A stretch of 64,000 bases of DNA from Halichoerus grypus (Eukaryota; Chordata; Mammalia; Carnivora; Phocidae), in NCBI RefSeq assembly GCF_964656455.1, contig NC_135716.1, positions 80,936,484 through 81,000,483 on the forward strand. Reading direction: 5' to 3'. Below, piece by piece: positions 49,061-58,965 of the stretch. The notes below the pieces were generated by a model that was given only the letters and a program-made list of their open reading frames with translations, did not search any database and had not been told where the DNA came from. The number at the start of each line of letters is the position of its first letter. Position 1 is the first letter of the stretch. A program made the translations under genes and the position numbers.

Positions 49061-50251
49061 CCATATACCTATATATAGTGGAATATTACATAGCCATCAA
49101 AAAATGAAATCTTCCATTTGCAATGATGTGGATGGAACTAGAGAATATTATACTAAGCAAAATAAGTCAATCAGAGAAAGACAATTATCATAAGATCTCA
49201 CTGATATGTGGAATTTAAGAAACAAAACAGAGGATCATAGGGGAAGAGAGGAAAAAATAAAACAAGACAAAACCAGAGAGGGAGATAAACTGTAAAAGAC
49301 TCTTAATCATAAGAAACAAACTAAGGGTTGCTGGAGGGGAATGGGGTGGAGGGATGGGGTAACTGGGTGATGGACATTAAGGAGGGCATGTGATGTAATG
49401 AGCACTTGGTATTATGTAAGACCAAACCTTTACCTCTGAAACCAATAATACATTATATGTTAATTCATTGAATATTTTTTAAAATGTTAAAAAAAAAAAA
49501 AAGAATACTTCAACTCCGGTATAAACTGTTTTTTAATTTCTGCAAATAAATTATTTCTCTTAAATTATTACTTTAAAAAATAAAAGAAGTTTATGTGCCA
49601 CAAAATCTAAAAAAATAAATAAAACTCTTGTCTCAAGCTGCTTTCAGGATTTTCTCTTTATCTCTGAAATTTGCAACCTTCACTATTACATGTCGGGGTG
49701 TTGATCTATTTTTATTGATTTCGAGATGAGCCCTCTCTACCTTTTGGACTTATATGCCTGTTTCCTTCCCCAGATTAGGGAAGTTCTCAGCTATGATTTG
49801 TTCAAATATACCTTCTATCCCTCTCTTTCTTCTTCCTCTGGCACCCCAGTAATTCTAATATTGTTTTTGCTTTATGGTATTGCTGATTTCTTGAAGCCTC
49901 CCCTCATGGTCCATTAGTTGTTTTTCTCTTTTCCTCAGCTTCTTTCCTTTTCATCAACTTGTCTTCTCTGTCATTATTCTCTTTTCTGCCTCATTTGCCC
50001 TAGGTGTTAGAGTGTCCAATTTAGACTGCATCTTAGTTAAAGCATCTTTAATTTTGGCCTGATTAGATTTTATTTCTGCACTAAGAGATTCTCTAGTGTA
50101 TTTGATGCTTTTTTCAAGCCCAGCTAGAAACTTTATAATCATTATCCTGAATTCCAGCTCCAACATTTTACTTATATCCATATCAATTAGATCTGTGGCA
50201 GAGTATTACCTCTGGTTCTTTCTTTTGATGTGAATTCCTCCTTCTAGTCAT

Positions 50252-51537
50252 TTTGCCCAGAGAAGAATGGATGAACAAGAAAGCAAAATTAAAAATATCA
50301 ACCATCACCCAAGCAAAATACACACTAGACAAATCCCAAGAGGTCAGAAACAAAAACAAAAACAAAAAAGAGAAAGAAAAGAAAAGGGGTGGGAATAATC
50401 TCCTAGGTGGCCAAGATCCACTTGGTCTTGGGTGTATTTTGGTCTGTTTGTTAGAAGACACTAAATCCCAAAATTGTAAAGAATGCAAAAGTTTATATAT
50501 ATATAATTGAATACGGTGAAAGGAAGCCAAAAATGAATATATCCATAAAATGTAAATGTAGAAAATTAAAGTTAGAAAAAGACTTAAAAACAAAGAGTTG
50601 ATAAAATAAGAAACTAGTTGAAAAGGAAAAAAGAAAAAGAAAAAAGTAAAGGAAAATTTTGAACTGAAAGATAACCAAATCATGAGGAAAAACTTCGAAT
50701 TCAATATACTATTTTCCCTAGCACTGGAGTTTTGCAGTCCTGTGTGCTTGTGAACTTGGTGTTCACCTGTTTTTTCAGTTTGTCTTCTGGGGGAGGGGAC
50801 TGCTGCACTGATTCTCAGGTGTCTTTGTCTGGGCAGAGTTGCCTGGGGGCTGGTCTCAACTGCTTCTGGTTGCTCTATGGCTTTTGTTCCCTGAAGGCTT
50901 TCTGCACTTCTTTAGAGGATGAAAATAAAAATGGCCACACCCAAATTTCTAGCCCCAGAGCTGAAAGATCAGGGTACCCTCTCTTCAGTAAACCCTCAAG
51001 GATAAGCAGTCTTCACTTTTGTGTGTGTCAAACTCTGCAGTCTCCTGTGGTGCACACCCGCACTGATCTTCCTGGGAAAAGGCATAGGGTCGCTGCTTTT
51101 TCTGTCCTTTGTAGGACCCCTACACAGAGAGCTGTCACTAGACCCAGCTGCAGTTTATTGTTTATGGCAATCTGAGCTGAGAGCCCCCTCCTGGGCTCAC
51201 TGACCCTAACTGGTTTCCCTGCTCCAATGCTTGGGAACTCTGCCAGCTCAGGCACCTCCATTCTTTCTGTGACCCTGGGGAATCCTGAGACCACACTGTG
51301 CCACCTAGGATTCTGCCCCACTTCACCACCTGAGCACCTTTCAGGCAGGGATGTCTCTCACTGGAGCAAATTTCCAAAGGTTCTGATTTTGTGCCCTGGG
51401 GCTGTATCACTTTCCCATAGCAGGCTTAGAGAGGCTCCCTCCCTTTTCTTATATCTCAGGTTGAATTCATCTAGCTAAATTCAAGGGACCAGATGAAACG
51501 AGGTCCCCTACTCCTCTACCACCTTGCCTCCTTCCCT
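50252..51537 (-). promoter_or_regulatory. L1E 5'UTR
   Basis: It runs from the ORF1 start to the L1 5' end: an A-rich part on the plus strand (50260-50700, T-rich in L1 sense) and a GC-richer first kilobase (50730-51537). An antisense frame of 147 codons (50732-51175, +) lies in the region homologous to the antisense frames of L1C. Confidence 0.75.
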
Positions 51538-51542
51538 AGAAC

Positions 51543-52970
51543 CTCATTGTGGTTTTGATTTGTATTTTCCTGATGAGTGATGTTGAGCATCTTTTCATGT
51601 GTCTGTTAACCATCTGGATGTCTTCTTTGGAAAAGTGTGTATTCATGTCTTCTGCCCATTTCTTAACTGGACTATTTGTTTTTTGGGTGTTCACTTTGGT
51701 AAGTTCTTTATAGATTTTGGATACTAACCCTTTATCAGATTTGCCATTTGCAAATATCTTCTCCCATTCCATAGGCTGCCTTTTAGTTTTGTTGATTGTT
51801 TGCTGTGCAGAAGCTTTTTATCTTGAAGTCCCAGTAGTTCACTTTTGCTTTTGTTTCCCTTGCCTCCAGAAATGTGTCTAATAAGACCTTGCTGCGGCCA
51901 AGATCAAAGAGGTTGCTGCCTGTGTTCTCCTCTAGGATTTTGATGGTTTCCTGTCTTTCATCCATTTTGAATTTATTTTTAGTGTATGGTGTAGCAAAGT
52001 GGTCCAGTTTCATTTTTCTGCATGTTGCTGTCCAGTTTTCCTAACACCACTTGTTGAAGAGACTCTTTTCCATTGGATATTCTTTCCTGCCTTGTTGAAG
52101 ATTGGTTGACCATCGAGCTGAAGGTCCATTTCTGGGTTTTCTATTCTGTCCCATTGTTCTATGTGTCTGTTTTTGTTCCAGTGCCATACAGTCTTGATGA
52201 ATACAGCTTTGAAATATAGCTTGAAGTCCAGAATTGTGATGCCTCCAGCTTTGCTTTTCTTTTTCAAGATTGAAGATTGCTTTGGCTATTCAGGCTCTTT
52301 TGTGGTTCCATACAAATTTTAGGATTGTTTGTTTCAGCTCTGTGAAAAATGCTGGTGGTATTTTGATAGGGATTACATTAAATGTGGCGATTGCTTTGGG
52401 TAGCATCGACATTTTAACAATATTTGTTCTTCCAGTCCATGAGTATGGAAGGTTTTTCCATTTCTTTGTGTCCTCTTCAATCAATTTCTTTCATCAGTGT
52501 TTTATAGTTTTCAGAGCACAGATCTTTTACCTCTTTGGTTAGGTTCTTTCCTAGGTATCTTATTGTTTTTGGTGCAATTGCAAATGGGATTAATTCCTTG
52601 ATTTCTTTTTCTGCTGCTTTGTTATTGTTGTATAGACATGCAACAGATTTCTGTATATTGACTTTATATCCTATGACTTTGCTGAATTCATGTATTAGTT
52701 ATAGCAATTTTTTGGTGGAGTCTTTTGGGTTTTCTACATAGAATATCATGTTGTCTGTGAAATGTGGGTTTGCCTTCTTCCTTGATGACTGGGATGCCTT
52801 TTATTTCTTTTTGTTGTCTGATTGCTGAGGCTAGGACTTCAGTACTATGTTAAATAGTAATGGTGAGAGTGAACATCCTTGTGTTGTTTCTGACCATAGG
52901 GGAAGGCTCTCAGTTTTTCCCCATTGAGGATGATATTAGCTGTGGGTCTTTTGTATGTGGCCTTTATGAT
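51543..52970 (-). repeat. Inverted-duplication arm 2 (copy of L1B 35155-36582)
   Basis: This is an inverted, almost identical copy of part of the decayed L1B ORF2. It shares private features of L1B: the missing bases in 'agcaaacaatcaacaaaact', the shortened 'tactgggacttcaagataaa', and the ttga insertion near 52484. It has no L1 3' end and no A-tail, so it did not arrive by normal retrotransposition. The left edge abuts the 5' end of L1E; on the right, L1-like sequence from a different source continues in register to 53028. Confidence 0.95.
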
Positions 52971-53028
52971 ATTGAGGTACATTCCCTTTATCCCTACTTT
53001 GTTGAGGGTTTTTATCAAGAATGGATGC
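52971..53028 (-). repeat. Short L1 ORF2 stub continuing arm 2 in register
   Basis: These bases align with L1B 35097-35154 but with about ten differences in under 60 positions, while the adjacent 1,428 bp are essentially identical. They are closer to the L1 consensus than the L1B sequence is ('agtagggataaagggaatgt' on the minus strand). This may be the remnant of a recipient L1 or a second template. Confidence 0.75.
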
Positions 53029-53279
53029 AGGCAGGATTTGAATCATCTTAAATTGGTTGTTTTGTAACCTAAAATAGTTTGATAAATGTTGCATATGCAA
53101 AATGTATATTCTGTACTGGATGGAGTATTCTATAAATGCCAATTACGTCAAGATGGTTGATAGTGTTGTCTGAGACCTTTATATCCTTATTTTTTGTCTT
53201 CTTATCCTATTTTATTGAGAGGGTTGTTGAAATTGCTGACTATATTTGTGGATTTGTCTATTTCCCCTTGAAGTTCTAT

Positions 53280-53479
53280 AAGATTTTTTTTTAAGATTTT
53301 ATTTATTTATGAAAGAGAGAGAAAGCAGGGGGAGCAACAGAGGGAGACGGACAAGCAGAGTCCACACTGAGCCACTAAGCATGGAGCCCCATGTGGGGCT
53401 CAATCTCAGGACACTTAGATCATGACCTGAGGCAAAACCAAGAGTCAGATGCTTAACCAACTGAGCCACCCAGGCACCC
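53280..53479 (-). repeat. CAN SINE in old2, minus strand
   Basis: Tail complement TTTTTTTTAAGATTTTATTTATTTAT, a GA run, and the head complement 'ccaactgagccacccaggca'. The duplication is tgaagttctat (53269-53279) and tgacgttctat (53480-53490). Confidence 0.95.
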
Positions 53480-54263
53480 TGACGTTCTATCAGCTTTTGC
53501 TTCACTTTTGAAGCTATTTTATTTGGTAAAGAAATGCTTAAGGTCATTATGTCCCTATGATTAATTGATAATTTTATAATTATTAAATGACTCTCTTTAT
53601 CCTTCATAATATTCTTTCCTGTGAAATCAATTTTGCCTGATAATATAACTACTCCAGATTTCTTTTCATTAGAGTTTTCATGATGTATCTTTTTCCTTTC
53701 TTTTAACTTATTTGGGTCTTTTTATTAAAATTAGAATTCTTGTAGACAGCATATATTTGGGTCTCGTTTTTTAATCCAGTGTGATAATCTCTGCCTTTTA
53801 ATTGAGGTGTGTAGAGCATTTACATTTGATATGAGTGATATAATTAGTATCACTGAGTATAAATCTAAGATCTTACTATTTTCTTTTCATTTTATTTGTC
53901 CAATTTTTTTCTCTTTTCTCCTTTTCCTCTTTTCTGCTATTTTTTGGATTTGGTGATTTTTTTATTCCATTTTATACCTTTTATGGGTTTATTAGTTGCA
54001 ACTCTTTGTCATGTTATTTTAGTAGTTGCCTTAAGATATCTAGTATACATATTTAATTTATTACAATCTACCTTCAAGTGATATTACATCACTTTTCATA
54101 TAATATAAGAGCATTATAACAGTATAATCCTATTTCTCACCTCCAAGACTTTGTGTTATTATCATACATTTTACTTCTACATATATTATTAACCCTACAA
54201 GATATCAATATTATTATTGCTTTATACAGACTATCTTTTTAAGATTTAAATATGAAAAAAATG

Positions 54264-54345
54264 TGTATATTATCTATATCTATATATCTATATATCTATA
54301 TCTATGTATCTATATATCTATATCTATATAGATTAGATATATATA
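54264..54345. repeat. (TATC/TATATC)n microsatellite
   Basis: An irregular TATC and TATATC array of about 80 bp within the old2 intergenic part. It is likely to be length-variable. Confidence 0.92.
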
Positions 54346-55147
54346 ATTTTTAGTGTTCTTCATGCCTTTGTATTGATCCATATTTCTTCTGGTACAATCT
54401 TCCTTCTGCTTTAACAATTTCCTTTTATAATTCTTATACTGCAGGTCTTCTGGTGATTAATTCTTTCAACTTCAATATGTTTGAAAATGTTCTTATATCA
54501 CCTTTGTTTTCTAAAGGTATTTTCAATTGGCAAAGAATTCTAAGTTTGTTTCCCCCTTCCAGTACTTTGAAGCTGTAGCTCTACTGTGTTGTAGCTTGCA
54601 TAACTAGAATACAAGAACTACAAGAAATACACTGTCATCCTTATCATCGTTCCTTTGTACCTGATGCACCTTTTTCCTGCTGCTTTTAACGTCTCTATAT
54701 CACTGGTTTTAAGCAATTGAGTAGACTTAATGTTGTTTTTTCATGTTTCTTGTGCTTGAAGTTTATTGATATTTTTGAATATGTGGGTTTATAGTTGTCG
54801 TCAAATTTGGAAAATATTCAGCCATTATTTCTTCCCACACCCCGGCTCTTTAGAGTCCCTTTTTTCCCCTCCAGTCTTTTTTCTCCTTGTGTTTCTTTTT
54901 GAATACTTTCTATTGTCTTTAAATTCACTACTCTCTTATTCTGCAATGTAATCTGTTATTAATCCTACTTGGTTAGGATTAATTCCTATTAGTTACTATT
55001 CCTGTCAATTCTATTTTTCATCTCAGACATTATAGTTTTATTTCTAAAAGTTCAGTTTGGGTCTTCTATATCTTTCATATCTCTAGTTAACATGTTTAGT
55101 CTTTCCTCTATATTCTTAAAAATATCAAATACAATCATAACTATTTT

Positions 55148-56095
55148 TTTTTTAATTTTTTTTTATTGTTATGTTAATCCCCATACATTACATCATTAGT
55201 TTTAGATATAGTGTTCCATGATTCATTGTTTGTGCATAACACCCAGTGCTCCATGCAGAACGTGCCCTCCTCAATACCCATCACCAGGCTAACCCATCCT
55301 CCCAACCCCCTCCCCTCTAGAACCCCCAGTTTGTTTTCCAGAGTCCATCGTCTCTCATGGTTCTTCTCCCCCTCCGATTTCCCCCCCTTCATTCTTCCCC
55401 TCCTGCTACATTCTTCTTCTTTTTTTCTTTCTTAACATATATTGCATTATTTGTTTCAGAGGTACAGATCTGAGATTCAACAGTCCTGCACAATTCACAG
55501 CGCTTACCAGAACACATACCCTCCCCAGTGTCCATCACCCAGTCACCCCATCCCTCCCACCCCACCCCCCACTCCAGCAACCCTCAGTTTGTTTCCTGAG
55601 ATTAAGAATTCCTCATATCAGTGAGGTCATATGATACATGTCTTTCTCTGTTTGACTTATTTCGCTCAGCATAATACCCTCCAGTTCCATCCACGTCGTT
55701 GCAAATGGCAAGATCTTATTCCTTTTGATGGCTGCATAATATTCCATTGCATATATATACCACATCTTCTTTATCCATTCATCTGTTGATGGACATCTTG
55801 GCTCTTTCCACAGTTTGGCTATTGTGGACATTGCTGCTATAAACATCGGGGTGCACGTAGCCTTTCGGGTCCCTACTTTTGTATCTTTGGGGTAAATACC
55901 CAGGAGTGCAATTGCTGGATCATATGGTAGCTCTATTTTCAACTTTTTGAGGAACCTCCATACTGTTTTCCAGAGTGGCTGCACCAGCTTGCATTCCCAC
56001 CAACAGTGTAGGAGGGTTCCCCTTTCTCCGCATCCCCGCCAACATCTGTCATTTCCTGACTTGTTAATTTTAGCCATTCTGACTGGTGTGAGGTG
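55148..56095 (-). mobile_element. L1F: young 5'-truncated L1 (minus) with exact TSD
   Basis: A 948-bp insertion with the complement of the poly(A) tail at 55148-55167, the two-block 3'UTR of the younger subfamily (as in L1C), and the ORF2 C-terminus. It is bounded by the perfect 16-bp duplication caatcataactatttt at 55132-55147 and 56096-56111; old2 is continuous across the site. The exact duplication and unbroken frame mark it as one of the youngest insertions here. Confidence 0.97.
55613..56095 (-). pseudogene. L1F ORF2 C-terminal fragment, frame still open
   Basis: One open frame of about 160 codons covers the end of ORF2 with no stop or frameshift: '[18 protein letters not shown]' carries the cysteine-rich motif, followed by '[18 protein letters not shown]' and the terminal 'EISQTEKDMYHMTSLI'. 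It lacks the endonuclease and reverse-transcriptase domains because of 5' truncation, so it is not functional on its own. One CCHC-region difference from L1C is HCWWEC for HRWWEC. Confidence 0.93.
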
Positions 56096-56930
56096 CAATC
56101 ATAACTATTTTAATGTTCTTCTTTGCTCATTCTATCATCTGTTATTTTGGGGTCAGTTTTGATTGATGGATGGATTGGATTGTTGTTCTTTTTTTTTTTT
56201 TTTTTTTTTTTCTCCTCATTATGGATCTTATTTTTCTACTTTGAGCACTGGGTAACTTCTGACCAGATGCCAGACAATGTGATTGTTGAGTGCTAGGCAT
56301 TTTTGTATTCCTATATTTTGTGCTTTGTTACAGGACACAGTTCAATTTCTTAGAAACAATTTGATCCCTGGTCTTGCTTTTAAATTTCCTTAGTTAGGAC
56401 CGTAACAGCATTTAGTCTAGGGTTAATTTATCCTCACTGAGGCAAAGCCATCCTGAGTATTCTACCTAATATCTTGTGAAATACGAAGTATTCCACTTTA
56501 CGTATGGGAACAACCACTGTTCCAAATCCTCTGATTTTTTCCCTCTAATCCTTTCAGGTAGTTCTCTTTCCTTGGCCTCAGGTGCTATTCTCTCACAGAC
56601 AGGCTGATCTGTACTGAGCTAAATAATAAATGGAGACCCTCTGTAAATCCCTTTCTGTGTGGCTCCCTTCTCTCCAGTACTCTGCCCAGCAAAATCTAGC
56701 CACCTCAGCTTCCCCAAGTTTCCAGCTCTGTCTTCTCAAATCAGGGAGACTTCTCAGCTCTACCTGGCTTCCCCCACCCGCCCCTGTATCTTAGGAAATC
56801 TCCTCCAGGTAATTGGCAGGGTAATTAGAGGGCTCCATTCATTTGTTTCCTTTCTCCATTACCTGATGTTCAGTGCTTCAGAACCATGCCTTCATATATT
56901 TTGTCTGGGTTTTTCTTTTTTTGTTTTTTT
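56096..56930 (-). repeat. old2: ancient L1/HAL1-like 5' region (minus)
   Basis: The sequence includes 'gaccagatgccagacaatgt', 'gcatttagtctagggttaat' and 'ctcactgaggcaaagccatc', in the order I associate with the 5' part of old L1/HAL1 elements read in reverse. A T23 run at 56189-56211 interrupts it. The 208-codon plus-strand frame at 56659-57285 starts here and crosses into other repeats, so it is not a gene. The outer limit is approximate. Confidence 0.62.
56189..56211. repeat. T23 homopolymer
   Basis: Twenty-three uninterrupted T residues in old2. Confidence 0.95.
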
Positions 56931-57049
56931 TTTAATAGGGAGAGTAAATATGGTCCCTTTTTTCCATCTTTTTATAAACAGGAATTTGTATCTTTATGTT
57001 ATAGCTGTACAACATGTTAGCTATCATATAATTAGGTATTTTCTTTGTT

Positions 57050-57190
57050 TCCAACATGACAATATTTGTTTTTTATTAGAACATCTTACCATTTACTTTA
57101 ACATAATTACTGTTATATTTATGTTTGGATCTACCATCTTATCAAGCTCCTGTGTTACCTATTCTGTATTCCTTTTCCCTTCCTTCTCAC
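57050..57190 (-). repeat. Old L1 fragment (ORF2 start region, minus)
   Basis: 'catttactttaacataatta' and 'gtttggatctaccatcttat' resemble the reverse of the L1 ORF2 start region. This does not continue old2 in order, so it is probably a separate old piece. Bases 56931-57049 hold nothing else I recognise. Confidence 0.5.
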
Positions 57191-57224
57191 CTTCTTTTGG
57201 ATTATTTAAGGAAGGGAGAGTACA

Positions 57225-57480
57225 AGAAGCAGCTGACAACTCTCAGATGGGGCTCTCTCTGGGTAATGAGAATCACCTTAGCTGATATTATGTCCCGTTT
57301 CTGGAGGCAGTCCACATGCAATGGTTGGTTGATGCAAGAATCTAAGGACCTAGTCCCCTCACCTTGATTTGCAACAACTCTGAGGAACCTCCCACTCCAG
57401 AGCTCCCATGGAATTGGCTGGGGCTTTTGCTGTGACTGCCTCTCAGCTCAACATTGTGGTGCAGTGGCCCTGCCAGGTAG
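57225..57480 (+). repeat. Left LTR-like segment of the ERVL-like element
   Basis: The stretch 57350-57460 aligns with 58735-58845 in the same orientation, with moderate divergence. Its 5' limit is uncertain and no TATA box is evident on this side. Confidence 0.6.
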
Positions 57481-57576
57481 GCTATACAACTCAAGAAACT
57501 ATATGCTATTACATTTGTATTTGTGGTGGGGGAAAAAAAGATACCTGTGGTATTTGCAACAAGTCCTTACAGGAGA

Positions 57577-58690
57577 ATCACATTATAGTGCTAAGGTTCT
57601 AAAGCAAAGCCCCGCCTTCTATGGCAGACACTTATGTCTTTTGAAAAACAGCTGTTGGTACACTACTGGGCCCTGAGAGAGACAGAGTGCCTGATCATAG
57701 CCAATCAGATGTCCATGCAGCCAAAACTACCTTTGATGATCTGACTCTGTCAGACCCACCAACTCATGAGGCCAGGAGGATCCATCAGCAATCCACTGTA
57801 AAAGGAAATGGCACTAAGGGATCAGGCACGAGCATGGCCACAAGGAACTTGTGAGCCTCACATGCAAGTGACCTGAACATCATGTCATCCCCATTGTTGC
57901 ATCAATGCCTCTTCTTCAGCTCACACCTGTAGCCACACTGGGGCCAAAGGGATATCTGAGACCAGCTTACTGAGGAGAAACAAGGACAAGCCTGGTTTGC
58001 ATGTTGGTCAGTTTTGTGTATCAGTACAAAGCCAAAAAGGGACTGCTGCCACATCACATCCCTACTTATGGCAGCCCTGAAAGGCAGCAGTGAGTGACAT
58101 CCTCCTCATGACATCCTTGGGCACCACACCTCACAATCCACTTTGTGAAGCAGGAAGAAGCCTAAAGTCAGAACATACATGGACTCATGGGAGAGCACAA
58201 AACACTCAACTGGTTGAGGAAGAATATGGCAGAAAAACAACTGGGAGGTCAGAGGAAGAGGCATGTGGATGCATCTATGGAATGGGTACAAAGTGTGAAG
58301 ATCACTGGATCAGAGGTTAATGTCCACCAGGGAACATCTACTACAAAAGAGATAGCAAACATCCAAGGGGACAGAATGACTCAGCCAGCTGGCATCAGCT
58401 GGTCTCTCTTCACCACCTCAGGGCTCACACAATGGGCACATGAAGAGAATATCAAGGACGGCAGGGGTGGAAGTAACCAAGACCAGTCTGTCAACTGCGC
58501 CTGCTGAGTGTCCAACATGCCAATAACAGCCCGATACAACACATCCTGAGACAATCAACCAGACACTTTGGGGCAAGTTGAGTCTGCTGTACCCTTTCAA
58601 TCCTAGAGAAGGATGATTTAATCTTGCCTCTAATAGACATATTCTAGGGATGGGTTCACTTTTCCTGCCACAGAGCCTCATGCTCTGATC
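57577..58690 (+). pseudogene. ERVL-like pol remnant (RT end, RNase H, integrase)
   Basis: The order of recognisable blocks is: the RT-RNase H connection ('agctgttggtacactactgg'), an RNase H-like start ('caagcctggtttgcatgttg'), a middle part with the 76-codon frame 58090-58320, and integrase-like sequence further on ('tcacacaatgggcacatgaa'). Every block has stops or frame changes, and no protein could be made. Known ERVL pol proteins reverse-transcribe and integrate the element; nothing of that function remains. Confidence 0.62.
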
Positions 58691-58965
58691 CTGGGGGCAG
58701 CCTGGACCATGACTGTCAGTACAAGGATATAAAAGCCCACTCCTCTTGCCCCAAATTAGGACAACTCTGAATGGCCATGCCAGCTCCACAGCACCCCCAT
58801 TGGAGTGGCTGAGGCCTTTGTTGTGACTGCATCACAGCTCACATTCTCCCTCTGCCAAGACTGCTTTATTCCCATACGTATTGATTGCAAGAGCACTTCT
58901 CAATAAACTTCCTGCACAAAAGTCTCCATCTCAGAGTGTACATCCCAGGGAACCTGCTTGCAGTA
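58690..58965 (+). repeat. Right LTR of the ERVL-like element
   Basis: It contains TATAAAA at 58728-58734 and the poly(A) signal AATAAA at 58902-58907, in plus orientation and spaced as in an LTR. It ends near 'gggaacctgcttgca' (about 58963). The shared block with the left segment supports the LTR reading. Confidence 0.7.

Larger units (their letters stand above)
47578..49220 (+). pseudogene. L1G ORF2 C-terminal part, broken
   Basis: The truncated ORF2 begins in the post-catalytic RT region ('EIKESIPF'-type block) and continues with '[18 protein letters not shown]' (47906 frame), '[18 protein letters not shown]' (48124 frame) and the C-terminal block near 48660-48790. The CCHC region is damaged near 48740-48790. 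A 31-A tract (48002-48032) sits where related copies have five A residues. Confidence 0.9.
47578..49624 (+). mobile_element. L1G: 5'-truncated L1 (plus) inside L1E
   Basis: About 2.05 kb of ORF2 C-terminal half plus 3'UTR and A-rich tail, inserted head-to-head in L1E ORF1. The duplication is ctcttttctca (47567-47577) and ctcttgtctca (49625-49635), with one mismatch. L1E ORF1 reads across the empty site. Because its ORF2 sequence overlaps the ORF2 already present in L1E, this is a separate insertion and not a 5' inversion of L1E. Confidence 0.93.
47300..50251 (-). pseudogene. L1E ORF1, broken and interrupted by L1G
   Basis: The ATG is the complement of 50249-50251 (MTRRRNSHQKKEPEV...). A stop follows after about 22 codons; the next frame is 50181-49954 (MDISKMLELEFRIMIIKF...), covering the N-terminal region and coiled coil. 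The RRM part lies to 49636, then L1G intervenes, and the C-terminal domain is at 47566-47300. The insertion point is within the codons following the 'ILKAAW'-type motif seen in L1C. Confidence 0.88.
43190..51537 (-). mobile_element. L1E: full-length L1 (minus), split by L1G
   Basis: From right to left: 5' end at about 51537 (complement of gcaaggtggtagaggagtag), 5'UTR, ORF1, ORF2, 3'UTR, with the A-tail complement at 43190. About 6.3 kb excluding the plus-strand L1G at 47578-49624. The element lies within old2. No target-site duplication can be found: the left flank (ataacttcttct) is not repeated at 51538, where the copied L1B segment begins. Both ORFs are broken. Confidence 0.93.
53029..55131 (-). 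repeat. old2: ancient L1 (minus), ORF2 front to ORF1
   Basis: The ancient minus-strand L1 resumes: endonuclease region ('aaaatgtatattctgtactg', 'caagatggttgatagtgttg'), ORF2 start region ('cttgtagacagcatatattt', 'gtgtagagcatttacatttg'), an AT-rich intergenic part, and ORF1 ('cctgctgcttttaacgtctc', 'gtgggtttatagttgtcgtc', 'attcagccattatttcttcc'). About 300 bp of ORF2 expected between 43189 and 53029 are missing. A SINE and a TATC microsatellite interrupt it. Confidence 0.83.
57225..58965 (+). mobile_element. Decayed ERVL-like provirus
   Basis: An internal region with pol-like sequence lies between two stretches that match each other and look like LTR parts. The left copy has 'tttgctgtgactgcctctca' (57428) and the right copy 'tttgttgtgactgcatcaca' (58818), each preceded by 'caactctga'. 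Only about 1.2 kb separate them, against several kilobases in a full ERVL, so gag, protease and most of the RT are gone. The internal sequence is full of stops and frameshifts. Class III (ERVL) assignment rests on pol block order from memory. Confidence 0.7.

Noticed and set aside
43190..49624. 5' inversion (twin priming) of one L1
   Set aside because: The plus part repeats ORF2 sequence already present in the minus part, and the plus part has its own 3' tail and TSD. Two separate insertions are required.
50183..50704. 173-codon minus-strand frame as a membrane protein
   Set aside because: It is the T-rich L1E 5'UTR running into the first codons of ORF1; the Phe/Leu/Ser-rich part is low-complexity translation.
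51543..52970. Arm 2 as an independent L1 insertion or part of old2
   Set aside because: It shares private deletions with L1B, lacks a 3' end, and old2 already has this ORF2 region at 42-43 kb.
54264..54345. CRISPR-like or satellite array
   Set aside because: The units are 4-6 bp TATC/TATATC and form a simple microsatellite.
56659..57285. 208-codon plus-strand frame as a membrane-protein gene
   Set aside because: It crosses from the old L1/HAL1-like region into another repeat piece. Its hydrophobic look comes from T-rich antisense L1 sequence.
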